Notes under the pieces: generated by a model | Told to the model about the DNA's origin: nothing | Databases searched by the model: none | What the model saw: the letters and a program-made list of their open reading frames with translations, nothing else | Assembly (NCBI RefSeq): GCF_003610015.1 | Contig: NZ_AP018933.1 | Coordinates: 1,860,001-1,924,000 of the forward strand | From: Zymobacter palmae | GTDB taxonomy: Bacteria; Pseudomonadota; Gammaproteobacteria; Pseudomonadales; Halomonadaceae | Direction: 5' to 3' | DNA length: 64,000 nt | Shown: positions 26,943-36,749 of the stretch, piece by piece | Numbering within the stretch: position 1 is the stretch's first letter | Layout: every line of letters begins with the position of its first letter | Program-made: the position numbers and the translations under genes

Positions 26943-27204
26943 TGTCTGTGCCGGTCAACCCCTGTGGACGCGGAACTTCAAAGTGCCCTTGCGGTGCTTG
27001 GAACGTCGTATTGACGGCCGGCACAGGCATTGCGTCATGGTAATTGAAGTTGTTGCGCGTCGCTGGCAGTTCCAGCGGTGCCGTCAGTTCGGCATTGACG
27101 TATTCGGTGTTACGGTCGTGGTAGTAACCACCACCGCGGCAACCCGTCAGTGCCGCAACCATCGCCAGCGCAGCAAGTCCCCATGTCATCCGTGACAGTT
27201 TCAT
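26929..27204 (-). CDS. Very short BamC-like outer-membrane lipoprotein
   Basis: The 91-residue protein has a lipoprotein signal (lipobox LTGC, Cys near residue 22), then YYHDRNTEYVNAELTAPLEL and PATRNNFNYHDAMPVP in adjacent stretches. These resemble the N-terminal unstructured lasso of BamC that winds on BamD. Position immediately after dapA is where bamC lies in gammaproteobacteria. The two C-terminal helix-grip domains of normal BamC (about 340 residues in all) are missing, and no frame continues them. It may be a natural minimal form or another short lipoprotein. Confidence 0.6.
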   Translation of the reverse strand: MKLSRMTWGLAALAMVAALTGCRGGGYYHDRNTEYVNAELTAPLELPATRNNFNYHDAMPVPAVNTTFQAPQGHFEVPRPQGLTGTDNVAK

Positions 27205-28080
27205 TTAAAGCACCTCAGCCTGCTGCATGGAACCGATGACGGTCGCGTGGTATTTCTCAGACAGCGGTGTCAGCGGCAGGCGGATGCCTTCCTTCGCCAG
27301 CCCCATTTGCTGCAGCGCCCATTTAACCGGAATCGGGTTAGCTTCGACGCCCATCGCGTTGTGCAGCGACATCAGGCGCGCATTAATCTGATGCGCGCGT
27401 TCGCGATCACCGGCCAGCGCAGCTTCACACAGCGCATGCATGGCGTTAGGCGCCACGTTGGTAGAGACCGAAATAACACCGTGACCACCGGCCAGCATGA
27501 AATCACAGGCCGTCGAGTCATCACCCGAGTACAGCGCGAAATCGCGACCCTTGAGCACGTCGAACAGTTCCTGATCACGCTCCAGATCACCTGTAGCTTC
27601 CTTCAGACCGACGATATTATCGAGCTCGGCCAAGCGGAAGATAGTGTCGTTGAACAGGTCGACGCCCGTGCGTGTCGGTACGTTGTACATGATGACCGGC
27701 AGACCGACTTCAGCGATGGCTTTGAAGTGCTGGTACAGCCCTTCCTGAGAAGGACGGTTGTAGTACGGCGTGACCGACAGGCAGCAATCCGCACCCGCTT
27801 CCTTGGCCCAGCGCGTCAGATTGACGGCTTCCCAGGTAGCGTTGGCGCCCGTGCCCGCGATGACCGGTACTCGACCGTTCACTTCGTCAATGACCGTACG
27901 AATAACGTCAAAGTGCTCTTCCACGGTCATGGTGGAGGGCTCACCGGTGGTTCCTGCCGCGACGATACCGTCAGTGCCATTTTCCAGATGGAAATTTACC
28001 AGACGACGCAGAGCAGGCCAGTCTATGTCGCCATTGGGCATCATGGGGGTCGCCAATGCAACGATACTACCTGTGATCAT
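27205..28080 (-). CDS. dapA: 4-hydroxy-tetrahydrodipicolinate synthase
   Basis: The 291-residue protein condenses pyruvate with aspartate semialdehyde in lysine and diaminopimelate synthesis. Key motifs: [20 protein letters not shown] with the catalytic Tyr region, and VGLKEATGD with the Schiff-base Lys. Length is normal. The stop abuts the start of the bamC-like gene (no gap), suggesting co-transcription. Confidence 0.96.
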   Translation of the reverse strand: MITGSIVALATPMMPNGDIDWPALRRLVNFHLENGTDGIVAAGTTGEPSTMTVEEHFDVIRTVIDEVNGRVPVIAGTGANATWEAVNLTRWAKEAGADCCLSVTPYYNRPSQEGLYQHFKAIAEVGLPVIMYNVPTRTGVDLFNDTIFRLAELDNIVGLKEATGDLERDQELFDVLKGRDFALYSGDDSTACDFMLAGGHGVISVSTNVAPNAMHALCEAALAGDRERAHQINARLMSLHNAMGVEANPIPVKWALQQMGLAKEGIRLPLTPLSEKYHATVIGSMQQAEVL

Positions 28081-28351
28081 TCGAAAAGCTCCTTAAGCTG
28101 CCCGGCATGCACTACCGGCCTGTTATCGTTCTCTCTATCTTACCGGTTTTCGATCGCTCGTCGGAGGAAACCTTGCCATCAATGGGCACAAAGGCGGCGA
28201 CTACGACTATCCAGCACGTCCGGTATACTGATACGAATGGTACTGATACGACAGGTTGCTGTACAGGCTGGTGAAGCAAGGCCATCGCATCCTGACAAGC
28301 GTTACCAAATGAAATAGGCTTGCCACTACACAAACTATGACAGGTTTATCC

Positions 28352-28825
28352 ATGACACTCTCCATTGGCGACAAGATTCCCTCCTTCAGTGCCGACATGA
28401 CCGGCGGTCAGCGCTTCGACCTTCAAGAGCATCAGGGCACGCAGATCGTGCTCTATTTCTACCCCAAGGATAGTACGCCAGGCTGCACCACCGAAGGCCT
28501 CGATTTCTCACGGCTCAATGCCGAGTTCGCCGCCGCCAATACCCGCGTCTTTGGCATATCCCGCGATAGCCTGCGCAAGCACGAGAACTTCAAGACCAAG
28601 CAGTGCTTCCCTTTCGATCTAATTAGCGATCCCGATGAAACACTCTGCCGCCTCTTCGATGTGATTCGGCTTAAGAAGCTCTATGGCAAGGAATACGAAG
28701 GCATTGAACGCAGCACGTTTCTGATTGATGCACAGGGGCAACTGATTCAAGAATGGCGCAAAGTAAAAGTCGCGGGTCACGCGGAAGCCGTGCTGGCCGC
28801 AGCACAGGAGTGCCACCAACGCTAA
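28352..28825 (+). CDS. bcp: Thioredoxin-dependent peroxiredoxin, Bcp/PrxQ family
   Basis: The 157-residue protein has the PrxQ active site DSTPGCTTEGLDFS with peroxidatic Cys45. E. coli Bcp has a second Cys five residues later; here it is Leu50, so a different Cys (85 or 99) must resolve or the enzyme works in one-Cys mode. It reduces organic peroxides. ATG 28352 is chosen for its length and upstream AGG; an in-frame ATG 15 bases earlier has no ribosome site. It diverges from dapA. Confidence 0.92.
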   Translation: MTLSIGDKIPSFSADMTGGQRFDLQEHQGTQIVLYFYPKDSTPGCTTEGLDFSRLNAEFAAANTRVFGISRDSLRKHENFKTKQCFPFDLISDPDETLCRLFDVIRLKKLYGKEYEGIERSTFLIDAQGQLIQEWRKVKVAGHAEAVLAAAQECHQR

Positions 28826-28838
28826 GGGAACACATCGC

Positions 28839-30287
28839 ATGACGATTCGGGGTAAATGTGCCTCATGGCTACTGGTCGGCGCGCTGCTGCCCACCGTGGC
28901 GACCGCCAGCCTTCCCGGAGACTACCGCCTGCCTGCATTGGGAGGTGGGTATTCTTCCTATGCCAACCAGCAGGAGATCCGGCTCGGCCGGGCGTGGGCC
29001 AGACGCTTCAGGCACTATGTGACCGAATGGCAGGACCCCATCACCCAGCGCTATATCGAGCAGCTGGTCGCTCGGCTTCTGCCCTATGCACAGGTGGAAG
29101 GCATCCGTCCTCTGGTCCTGCTTGTCGAAGACGATCAGCTCAATGCTTTTGCGGTACCGGGTGGGGTTATCGGCGTCAACGGTGGACTGTTTCTGGAGGC
29201 TCCCGATCAGGACATGCTGGCGTCCGTGCTAGCTCATGAGCTGGGACACCTTGCCCAGCATCACTATGCGCGCCAGCAGGATCAAGCCGATCGGGAAATG
29301 CTGCCAACACTCGCAGGGTTGCTGGCAGGAGTCGTTATGGCGGCACGCGGTAGCGGCGATGCGGGTATCGCCACGATGGCGGGTAGCCAAGCACTGTTTA
29401 TCGGCCGTCAGTTGGCTTACTCTCGCCAGTACGAACAGGAAGCGGATCGCGTAGGCCTAACCGCTCTTGCCAAGGCAGGTATGGACCCACAGGCCATGCC
29501 ACGCATGTTCGATATGCTATTGCGTCAGAGCAGCCTGCAGGGCGATACGCCCCCTGAATTTCTGATGACGCACCCACTGACCGCATCACGCGTGAGCGAT
29601 ACCCGCCTCCGTGCCGCGCAATACCCCGTAGTCACGATATCGCGAAGCCTTGAATACGATATGGTACGCGCCCGGGCCATGCTGCATTTCTTCCCGGATG
29701 ATCCCGCCTTACTACGCACCAAGCTACAACAGGACAAGGCGTTGCCGGATGCCCTGCGCTATCTCGACGCCCTCCTACTCGCTCGGCAGCACCGCACTCA
29801 AGAAGCGCTTCAACAACTGGACGCCCTCGCGCACCAGCACGACGCACTGCTGCTAATCCACGCATCTGCCGCAGACATTGCCCTGCAAGCCAACCAGCCT
29901 ACCGAGGCCTTCAATCGTGCACGCCTGATCCTGCGCCGCGTGCCCGACTATACGCCCGCGCAGCTGACGGCCATTCGAGCAGATTTGCGCTTCGATGCCA
30001 ACGATGCCTACCAACGTGCTATACAGCTGACTCAGCAGCAGCCTGAGAATGCTGACGCGTGGCAACTACTGGCGCAAGCTGCCCACGCCAGTGGCCATGA
30101 GGACATCAGCCAGCGCGCCATGATTGAGTACCGGCAGCTGACAGGCGATCTGCGTGGCGCGCTGGCCCTCTATGATCGTCTGGAGCGAGCAGCAAAAGAC
30201 CGGCACGACGAAGCTGCACTGGACACCCTGTCGGCCATCAAGGCTCGGCTGGATGACTACGTGCGCGACGATATGGACGCGTTCTGA
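28839..30287 (+). CDS. bepA: M48 metalloprotease with TPR domain, BepA-like
   Basis: The 482-residue protein has a signal peptide (cleavage after TATA-like, residues about 1-25), the zinc protease motif LAHELGHLAQHH near residue 131, a third ligand in YEQEADRVG, then helical TPR repeats through the C-terminus. BepA acts in the periplasm to degrade or assist stalled outer-membrane proteins such as LptD. It starts 13 bases after bcp, so the two likely form an operon, as in many gammaproteobacteria. Confidence 0.9.
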   Translation: MTIRGKCASWLLVGALLPTVATASLPGDYRLPALGGGYSSYANQQEIRLGRAWARRFRHYVTEWQDPITQRYIEQLVARLLPYAQVEGIRPLVLLVEDDQLNAFAVPGGVIGVNGGLFLEAPDQDMLASVLAHELGHLAQHHYARQQDQADREMLPTLAGLLAGVVMAARGSGDAGIATMAGSQALFIGRQLAYSRQYEQEADRVGLTALAKAGMDPQAMPRMFDMLLRQSSLQGDTPPEFLMTHPLTASRVSDTRLRAAQYPVVTISRSLEYDMVRARAMLHFFPDDPALLRTKLQQDKALPDALRYLDALLLARQHRTQEALQQLDALAHQHDALLLIHASAADIALQANQPTEAFNRARLILRRVPDYTPAQLTAIRADLRFDANDAYQRAIQLTQQQPENADAWQLLAQAAHASGHEDISQRAMIEYRQLTGDLRGALALYDRLERAAKDRHDEAALDTLSAIKARLDDYVRDDMDAF

Positions 30288-30434
30288 TTGCACCACTGCT
30301 ATGCCTACGCCTCAAACACCACCCGCTGTCACGTTTGAGGCTGGCACCGGTATCCACCCGCCAGTAGGCCTACAATTGCAACAAATGGCGCTCAATCGTC
30401 TCCCCATGCCATTCTTTTCATATCCCTTCAACGC

Positions 30435-30468
30435 AAAGCGCCCGCTCTCCAATGAAAGCGGGCGCTTC
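30435..30468. terminator. Terminator downstream of ppiD and bepA
   Basis: AAGCGCCCGCT and AGCGGGCGCTT arms around a short loop, between convergent genes. T-run is weak on the + strand. Confidence 0.65.
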
Positions 30469-30509
30469 GTCATGCTAGGCCTGTTAGCGTTAGTCGGTAG
30501 TGTCAGGCC

Positions 30510-32330
30510 TTACTCTTCTATTTTTGCCTGATGCTGCAACTGCTCGACAAGACCACCGAGCACGGCACGACTGTTCGCATTATCCAGCTCTTTGCCGAGT
30601 CGCTCATCCAAGCTTGCGCTAGTATCAACGCTGGTTTTCTGCAGCATGATGATAACGCCGCGCTCGCCGTTACCCAGCGAACGGAAAGCGTACTGCGGCT
30701 GATCACCGTTCGGACGCGTGACAGTGAAGGCGGCGGCAAGAACTGCTGGCTCAACGTCAACGCTGCTGCGACCGGCATCACGTACTTGACTCCAGCCATC
30801 CACGCTACCATTACCCTGCTGGAGTTGCTGTGCCAGCTGGCGACCACGTGCATCAATGGCCTGCGCCACTTTCTGCTGCTCGACACGTGCGCGCACCTGA
30901 TCTCGAACTTCATCGAAGTTCAGCTGCTGAGCAGCACGCGATTCGATAACATGCAACACCATGGTGCGATGATCATCAAGGCGAATGACCTGGCTGTTAT
31001 AGCCTTTGTCCTTGACGCTCGGATCGAAGGCTTCCGCCATGACCTTGGGATTATCGAACGGCTTGCGATCCGCCTGCGCTGCCCAATCGGAGGTCTGCAT
31101 CGGAACACCCAACGCTTTGGCAACGGCATTGAAGTCGTCGCTTTCATCGACCAGATCACCCAGCTTGCGCACCGCTTTGTCATACGGTCCGTCAGACTGC
31201 TGTTGGCGCAGCTCGCTGGTCAACTCCGCTTTCATACTGTCGAAGCTGCCGACATCCAGTCCTGTCACCTGCACCAGATGCACAGCACCGTCCAGCACGA
31301 ACGGTTTAGAGCGCTGCCCAGCTTTGAGCGGTTGTACCTGACGATAGAAGTCGTTACCGAAGCTATCAGCATCGACAGAGCCAAGATCACCGCCACGCGA
31401 CGCAGACGCCGAGTCATCGGAATAGCGACGCGCCACGGATGCAAAAGATTCACCCTGGTCGAGGCGCTGCTGCGCTTCAGCCATACGTGCGCGTGCAGCC
31501 GCTTCATCACGCGTACTGCTGATAGTGATGATGATATCGGAAACACGCGGATGAGCCGCCGCCAGTCGGCGTTCGTATGCCTGACGCAGTACAGCATCGT
31601 CAACCGGCGCTGACGCCGACATGGCATCGCGATCAAGCAGTACGTAGTTAAAACGCACCTGCTCCGGACGCATGAACGCGGCCTTGTTGGCATCGTAGTA
31701 CTGCTGCATTTCCTGCTGGCTTACGTCCACGCCCTGGCCCAGCTCACGTGAAGACAGCACCTTATAGCGGAAGGTGCGCTTCTCCTGCTGCAATGCCAGC
31801 AAGCGCTGACGCTCGCTAGGTGTGCTCCAGACGGACGCTTTGGTAGCTTCTTCCAGCAGCTGGGACTGCATAAAGCGCTGTTGCATGTCCAGCAGCGCTT
31901 CCGGGCTGGCACCGTACTGGCGTGCCAATTGCTGCAGCTTGGCCCGCGCATCATCCATGTCCTTAGCTTGCAGCTGGAACGCCAGCGCCTGTAGCGCTTC
32001 ATCAGAGGAAACGCGCAGACCGCCATTGTTCATGTACTGAGTCAGCAGCGTGGAAACCACGAGCTGCTGCTGCAATTCCTTGCGGGCGTCAGCTTCCATG
32101 CCTTCGGCAAGTTGCCCACTCGCTTTCAGCGATGCAATTTGCTTGTCGATGGAAGCACGCGACACGGCCTCGCCATTGATGTGAATGAGCGACTTGTCCT
32201 TGCTCGCCCCAAAACCGGTCAAATGGGAGAACAGGCTCTCTAGCCCGAAACTGCACAAGACCACCGCGATGCCCGCGACAACGACCTTGGCTGCCTTTCC
32301 CCTTGCGTGTTTCCGTATATCTTGCAGCAT
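30510..32330 (-). CDS. ppiD: Periplasmic folding chaperone PpiD
   Basis: The 606-residue protein has one N-terminal membrane anchor (VVVAGIAVVLCSFGL, about residues 17-32), a SurA-like region, one PpiC parvulin domain (about residues 245-345; RVSDIIIT, GESFASVARRYSDD, GGDLG) and a long C-terminal part. PpiD works near the Sec translocon on newly exported proteins. It follows hupB and lon in the common gammaproteobacterial order. Length is close to E. coli PpiD (623). Confidence 0.93.
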   Translation of the reverse strand: MLQDIRKHARGKAAKVVVAGIAVVLCSFGLESLFSHLTGFGASKDKSLIHINGEAVSRASIDKQIASLKASGQLAEGMEADARKELQQQLVVSTLLTQYMNNGGLRVSSDEALQALAFQLQAKDMDDARAKLQQLARQYGASPEALLDMQQRFMQSQLLEEATKASVWSTPSERQRLLALQQEKRTFRYKVLSSRELGQGVDVSQQEMQQYYDANKAAFMRPEQVRFNYVLLDRDAMSASAPVDDAVLRQAYERRLAAAHPRVSDIIITISSTRDEAAARARMAEAQQRLDQGESFASVARRYSDDSASASRGGDLGSVDADSFGNDFYRQVQPLKAGQRSKPFVLDGAVHLVQVTGLDVGSFDSMKAELTSELRQQQSDGPYDKAVRKLGDLVDESDDFNAVAKALGVPMQTSDWAAQADRKPFDNPKVMAEAFDPSVKDKGYNSQVIRLDDHRTMVLHVIESRAAQQLNFDEVRDQVRARVEQQKVAQAIDARGRQLAQQLQQGNGSVDGWSQVRDAGRSSVDVEPAVLAAAFTVTRPNGDQPQYAFRSLGNGERGVIIMLQKTSVDTSASLDERLGKELDNANSRAVLGGLVEQLQHQAKIEE

Positions 32331-32624
32331 GCCGACCTCAGTGGTTCAGTGATTCATCCATGATGAAAGAAAGCGTAGTATACCTGCCAAGACACCTCAG
32401 CGGCCAGATAGTGCTTGTCAGCAAAAACGTTACATGCCTTCGCATCTCCCTCAGCGTTCATACACGCTCTGTCATAAGCGGCAATCCCGCTCCGCCAGCC
32501 ATTTCCCCCATGCCTGATTCGAAGACAGACAAGCGGATCACATAGCTGAATTCTGTGATCGCGATACCTAGCCAAGGTTCACTACACCGCCTGGGGTGAG
32601 AAAAACCCAGCGATCAGCTAAAAG

Positions 32625-32656
32625 AAAAGGCGCACCCAAGAAGGTGCGCCTTTTCT
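32625..32656 (-). terminator. hupB terminator
   Basis: AAAAGGCGCACC pairs with GGTGCGCCTTTT around CAAGAA; runs of A and T on both sides. Confidence 0.85.
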
Positions 32657-32697
32657 TATCACATACAGCGAACAATGGCTGCCCGCTGCAGCAACGA

Positions 32698-32970
32698 TCA
32701 GTTGACCGCGTCTTTCAGTGCCTTACCGGCTTTGAAGCCAGGCACTTTGGCAGCAGCGATATTGATCGGTGCACCCGTCTGCGGGTTGCGGCCAGTACGA
32801 GCGGCACGTTCTTTAACGGAGAAAGTACCAAAACCGACCAGCGCCACAGAACCACCGTCTTTCAGAGTTTCAGTGACAGCATCAATCATCGCATCAAGGG
32901 CACGAGTAGCGGCCGCTTTAGGAATATCAGCGGAAGCTGCAATAGCTTCGATCAGTTCGGATTTGTTCAC
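32698..32970 (-). CDS. hupB: DNA-binding protein HU-beta
   Basis: The 90-residue HU protein has [22 protein letters not shown] and the DNA-clamp segment RTGRNPQTG with the intercalating Pro. It compacts DNA as a dimer. The start codon is GTG with an AAGGGG ribosome site. It sits between lon and ppiD as in most gammaproteobacteria. Confidence 0.97.
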   Translation of the reverse strand: MNKSELIEAIAASADIPKAAATRALDAMIDAVTETLKDGGSVALVGFGTFSVKERAARTGRNPQTGAPINIAAAKVPGFKAGKALKDAVN

Positions 32971-33150
32971 TCTTCACCCCTTGGGTTTACAGAATTGCCA
33001 GAAATTCGCGGTGACCATGAATTGAAGCGGCCTTCAGCGGTGCACATGTATAACAATGCTCCGGAATAGCGTCAACCGCCACCGCATGTGAATATGCACT
33101 GGCAGCAGGGACGATGCCTACATCCTCCCTGCAACCGTTGCGGACATGCC

Positions 33151-35553
33151 TCAATGAGTACTGACCACGTGAGCCGGTTCCTCACTGCCGCGATGTTGGG
33201 TATCCGGTGTATCTACGGCTTCATCGACCAATGCTACGTCCAGCACCTCGTCGATCCAGCGTACGGGTCGGATATCGAGTGCCTGCGTGATGGCGTCAGG
33301 AATTTCCTTGAGATCGCGCTGGTTTTCGCAGGGAACAAGCACGGTCTTTATACCACCCCGTCTGGCTGCCAGCAATTTCTCCTTTAGGCCACCTATCGGC
33401 ATGACTTCACCACGCAGATTGATTTCACCTGTCATGGCCACATCACAGCGAACGGCACGGCCAGTATAGGCAGAGACCATGGCGGTTACCATGCCTATCC
33501 CTGCGCTCGGGCCGTCCTTCGGTGTCGCCCCTTCAGGAAGGTGGATATGGATATCTTCCTTCTCGAAGCGCTCAGGGTCGATTCCCAGCGATGCCGCCCG
33601 CGATTTAACCACGGTCCACGCCGCACTGACAGACTCTTTCATCACATCGCCCAGCGAACCGGTGCGATTGAGACGTCCCTTGCCTGGCGTTACGACAGCC
33701 TCCAGCGACAAGAGTTCTCCGCCGACGGATGTCCATGCCAGCCCCGTCACCCGACCAATCTGATCCGTCTTATCGGCAAGACCATAGCTATACTTTCGGA
33801 CTCCGGCATAGCGCTCGATATCATCAGACGTCAGCTTCTGACCCTCTGCGGTCTGTCGCTGCTCTTCCTGTTCGAGACGCTCGCGCAGCACCTTGCGCGC
33901 TACCTTCGCGATCTGGCGCTCCAGTTCGCGCACACCGGCTTCACGCGTGTAATAGCGGATCAACTCCAGCAGCGCGCTGTCATCTAGCCCCAGCTCTGTA
34001 TCGCGCAGCCCATTGGCCTTGAGCTGTTTCGGCAGCAAGTAGCGACGCGCAATGGCCAGCTTTTCGTCTTCGGTGTAGCCCGGCAACCGGATGATCTCCA
34101 TGCGGTCGCGCAGCGGCCCAGGAATATTCATCGAGTTGGCCGTGCAGATGAACATCACGTCCGACAGATCGTAGTCCAACTCCAGATAGTGGTCATTGAA
34201 CGTATTATTCTGTTCGGGATCAAGTACTTCCAGCAATGCAGAAGCAGGATCACCACGATGATCAGTGCCAATTTTGTCGATTTCGTCCAGCAGGAACAGT
34301 GGGTTCTTGACCCCAACCTTGCTCATGCGTTGGATCAGCTTACCGGGCAGCGCACCGATATAGGTGCGTCGATGACCGCGGATTTCAGACTCATCATGTA
34401 CGCCCCCCAGTGCCAGACGCGTGTACTTGCGGCTGGTTGCACGGGCGATAGACTGCCCCAGTGAGGTCTTGCCCACCCCAGGAGGACCAACCAAGCACAG
34501 CACAGACCCTTTCGGTTTCTTGACGCGCTTCTGCACAGCAAGGTATTCAAGGATGCGTTCCTTGACTTCTTCAAGACCGTAGTGATCTTCATCAAGCACT
34601 TTGGCGGCATATGACAGATCGTGGCGTACGCGCGTGCGCTTCTTCCACGGCACCGACAGCAGCCAGTCCAAGTAGCTGCGCACCACGGTAGCCTCGGCCG
34701 ACGTGGGCGCCATCATCTGCAACTTGTTCAGCTCCTGACGAGCTTTGTCCAGTGCATCCTGAGGCAGCTCGGCGTCATCAATCTTCTGCTCGTACTGCTC
34801 GATTTCCGTCGATGCACTATCCAGCTCACCCATTTCTTTCTGGATGGCCTTCATCTGCTCGTTCAGATAGTACTCGCGCTGTGACTTCTCCATCTGTTCC
34901 TTGACGCGATTGCGGATGCGTTTCTCGACCTGCATCAGGTCGATCTCCGCTTCGATCAGCGCCATCAGATGTTCGATGCGATCACGCACGCGATTGAATT
35001 CAAGCAGTGCCTGCTTGTCTTCGATGCTCAGCGACATGTGCGCGCAGATGCTGTCCACCAGACGCACGGGGTCGTCGATATCGTTCAGCGTGCCCATCAC
35101 TTCCTTAGGCACCTTACGCGACAGCTTGACGTACTGTTCGAACTGGCTCAGTAGCACGCGCGTCAAGGCATCCTGCTCGCGCTCGGTCAGTGTTTCCGTT
35201 TCGCGCGGGCTGACCAACGCTGTAGCGAACTCGCCGCTGTCGTCGATCGACTCGACTGTCGCACGGGTGCGGCCTTCAACCAGTACCTTGACCGTGCCGT
35301 CAGGCAGCTTAAGCAGCTGCATGATCTCTGCCACCGTACCTACTTCGAACAGATCCTGCTGAGCGGGTGCATCATCGCCAGGATTGCGCTGAGCCAACAA
35401 CAGGACCTGCTTATCCCCTTCCATTGCCGCTTCGAGCGCCTGAATGGAAGATTTACGTCCGACAAACAGAGGGATCACCATCTGCGGATACACCACAACG
35501 TCCCGCAACGGGAGAAGCGGTATTCGTTTCGCTTGTTCGGGAGAATGTGTCAT
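33151..35553 (-). CDS. lon: ATP-dependent protease Lon
   Basis: The 800-residue enzyme has the N-terminal substrate domain (IPLLPLRDVVVYP), the AAA module with Walker A GPPGVGKTS and Walker B LFLLDEIDKI, and the C-terminal protease with the Ser-Lys dyad (DGPSAGIGM and the Lys in GGLKEKLLAA). The ATG at 35553 is preferred over one 36 bases upstream because it matches family N-termini and has GAGGA before it. The C-terminal extension after the protease domain is acidic. clpX is not directly upstream, unlike the E. coli order. Confidence 0.97.
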   Translation of the reverse strand: MTHSPEQAKRIPLLPLRDVVVYPQMVIPLFVGRKSSIQALEAAMEGDKQVLLLAQRNPGDDAPAQQDLFEVGTVAEIMQLLKLPDGTVKVLVEGRTRATVESIDDSGEFATALVSPRETETLTEREQDALTRVLLSQFEQYVKLSRKVPKEVMGTLNDIDDPVRLVDSICAHMSLSIEDKQALLEFNRVRDRIEHLMALIEAEIDLMQVEKRIRNRVKEQMEKSQREYYLNEQMKAIQKEMGELDSASTEIEQYEQKIDDAELPQDALDKARQELNKLQMMAPTSAEATVVRSYLDWLLSVPWKKRTRVRHDLSYAAKVLDEDHYGLEEVKERILEYLAVQKRVKKPKGSVLCLVGPPGVGKTSLGQSIARATSRKYTRLALGGVHDESEIRGHRRTYIGALPGKLIQRMSKVGVKNPLFLLDEIDKIGTDHRGDPASALLEVLDPEQNNTFNDHYLELDYDLSDVMFICTANSMNIPGPLRDRMEIIRLPGYTEDEKLAIARRYLLPKQLKANGLRDTELGLDDSALLELIRYYTREAGVRELERQIAKVARKVLRERLEQEEQRQTAEGQKLTSDDIERYAGVRKYSYGLADKTDQIGRVTGLAWTSVGGELLSLEAVVTPGKGRLNRTGSLGDVMKESVSAAWTVVKSRAASLGIDPERFEKEDIHIHLPEGATPKDGPSAGIGMVTAMVSAYTGRAVRCDVAMTGEINLRGEVMPIGGLKEKLLAARRGGIKTVLVPCENQRDLKEIPDAITQALDIRPVRWIDEVLDVALVDEAVDTPDTQHRGSEEPAHVVSTH

Positions 35554-36069
35554 CGCAGACAGTCCTCGACAAAAGGTGAAACAAGCCACTCGTCAGAACA
35601 GTATCTGACAGGGTGGCTATAGCAATTATGGTGATCAATGAGGGCTAGTGGGTCAGATTGCAACACCCTCATGATATCTGGCAGCACCTTCAACGCCCCA
35701 CGGTCGGCCTGAGAAAGGCCGCGAACTGCCCCGCCTTGCACTCATGACCTACCGTGGACAACGGAAAAAAGAGCCTGTTCAGCCGGCATATGCCACACCA
35801 TGACGGTCTGGCCTGCCCCATGTCACTCATGCATTAAAGAGTGTAGCCCTCCACAATGCAGCGCCAGTCAATTATTTGCTGGCATATGATGAGGACTCAT
35901 AGTGACTGAAGAAAAGAACCGTACAGGAGACATGACTCAGAAGTAGTGCTGTATACGCCTGAGCAAACAGCAGGTACCGTCGCCACCATTGAGCGCTTTA
36001 TTCGTCAATGTTTCAACGGCATACATACAAAAAACAAGACCCTCCAAGTAGGAGGGTCTTGTATATGTC
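35554..36069. other. Intergenic region between lon and the tRNA-Lys array
   Basis: No gene seen. It contains the lon promoter region and, at 36034-36062, the terminator of the tRNA array. Heat-shock promoter elements could not be assigned with confidence. Confidence 0.5.
36034..36062 (-). terminator. Terminator of the tRNA-Lys operon
   Basis: ACAAGACCCTCC and GGAGGGTCTTGT arms around AAGTA, just past the last tRNA on the minus strand, with an A-run on the + strand that becomes the T-run. Confidence 0.85.
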
Positions 36070-36145
36070 TGGTGGGTCGTGTAGGGCTCGAACCTACGAC
36101 CAATTGGTTAAAAGCCAACTGCTCTACCAACTGAGCTAACGACCC
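36070..36145 (-). tRNA. tRNA-Lys (anticodon TTT), copy 1
   Basis: 76 nt with encoded CCA; anticodon loop CTTTTAA. It differs from the other three copies in the T-arm (GTTCGAGCC in place of GTTCGAATC) and by one base in the D-arm region. Confidence 0.95.
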
Positions 36146-36184
36146 ATAACTAAACGGCTTTGCCGTTACATCAGATTTGCTGGG

Positions 36185-36260
36185 TGGTGGGTCGTGTAGG
36201 ATTCGAACCTACGACCAATTGGTTAAAAGCCAACTGCTCTACCAGCTGAGCTAACGACCC
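36185..36260 (-). tRNA. tRNA-Lys (anticodon TTT), copy 2
   Basis: 76 nt with encoded CCA; anticodon TTT. Sequence is the same as copies 3 and 4. Confidence 0.95.
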
Positions 36261-36307
36261 GCAGCAAAATACAGTCAACGATAAAATCATTCTTGTTTAA
36301 TAAAGAA

Positions 36308-36383
36308 TGGTGGGTCGTGTAGGATTCGAACCTACGACCAATTGGTTAAAAGCCAACTGCTCTACCAGCTGAGCTAACGACCC
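36308..36383 (-). tRNA. tRNA-Lys (anticodon TTT), copy 3
   Basis: 76 nt with encoded CCA; anticodon TTT. Spaced 47 bases from copy 2. Confidence 0.95.
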
Positions 36384-36445
36384 ATATATCGACTGCTATC
36401 AGGGTTGGCATTCTACGCTCATTACCCTTGTAAAATCAAGGTTAA

Positions 36446-36521
36446 TGGTGGGTCGTGTAGGATTCGAACCTACGACCAATTGGTTAAAAGCCAACTGCTC
36501 TACCAGCTGAGCTAACGACCC
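36446..36521 (-). tRNA. tRNA-Lys (anticodon TTT), copy 4
   Basis: 76 nt with encoded CCA; anticodon TTT. First in transcription order, so the array promoter should lie right of 36521. Confidence 0.95.
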
Positions 36522-36718
36522 TTGCCTTGCCTGACGGAGCGAGATAATACGCATACTGGGCCCAACATGCAAGGCTTTGATATGAAGAGTTTCTTTTAAA
36601 TGTGCCAGCATTCGCCAAGCGGGCTGCATTTTCCACGACTTACAGCGCCTACCTATTTTCACTGAAGACCGCTTCATTGCTGGAATACAGCCCGTTTCAC
36701 ATCGCTTATCCGATAAAA

Positions 36719-36744
36719 GAAAAGGCACCCGAAGGTGCCTTTAC
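36719..36744 (-). terminator. rluB terminator
   Basis: AAAAGGCACC and GGTGCCTTT arms around CGAA, just after the rluB stop on the minus strand. Confidence 0.8.
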
Positions 36745-36749
36745 ATTGC

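Noticed and set aside
27247-28317. Long plus-strand open frame opposite dapA
   Set aside because: It is a shadow of the GC-rich dapA codons; the protein has no recognisable domain and crosses the dapA promoter region.
30531-31613. Long plus-strand open frame opposite ppiD
   Set aside because: It mirrors ppiD coding sequence and shows no family features.
35946-36134. Small open frame overlapping the terminator and first tRNA-Lys
   Set aside because: It reads through a tRNA gene and a terminator; the end resembles the common false translation of tRNA genes.
36070-36521. CRISPR-like appearance of four regularly spaced repeats
   Set aside because: The repeats are complete tRNA-Lys genes of 76 nt with cloverleaf pairing; spacers are short and not uniform.
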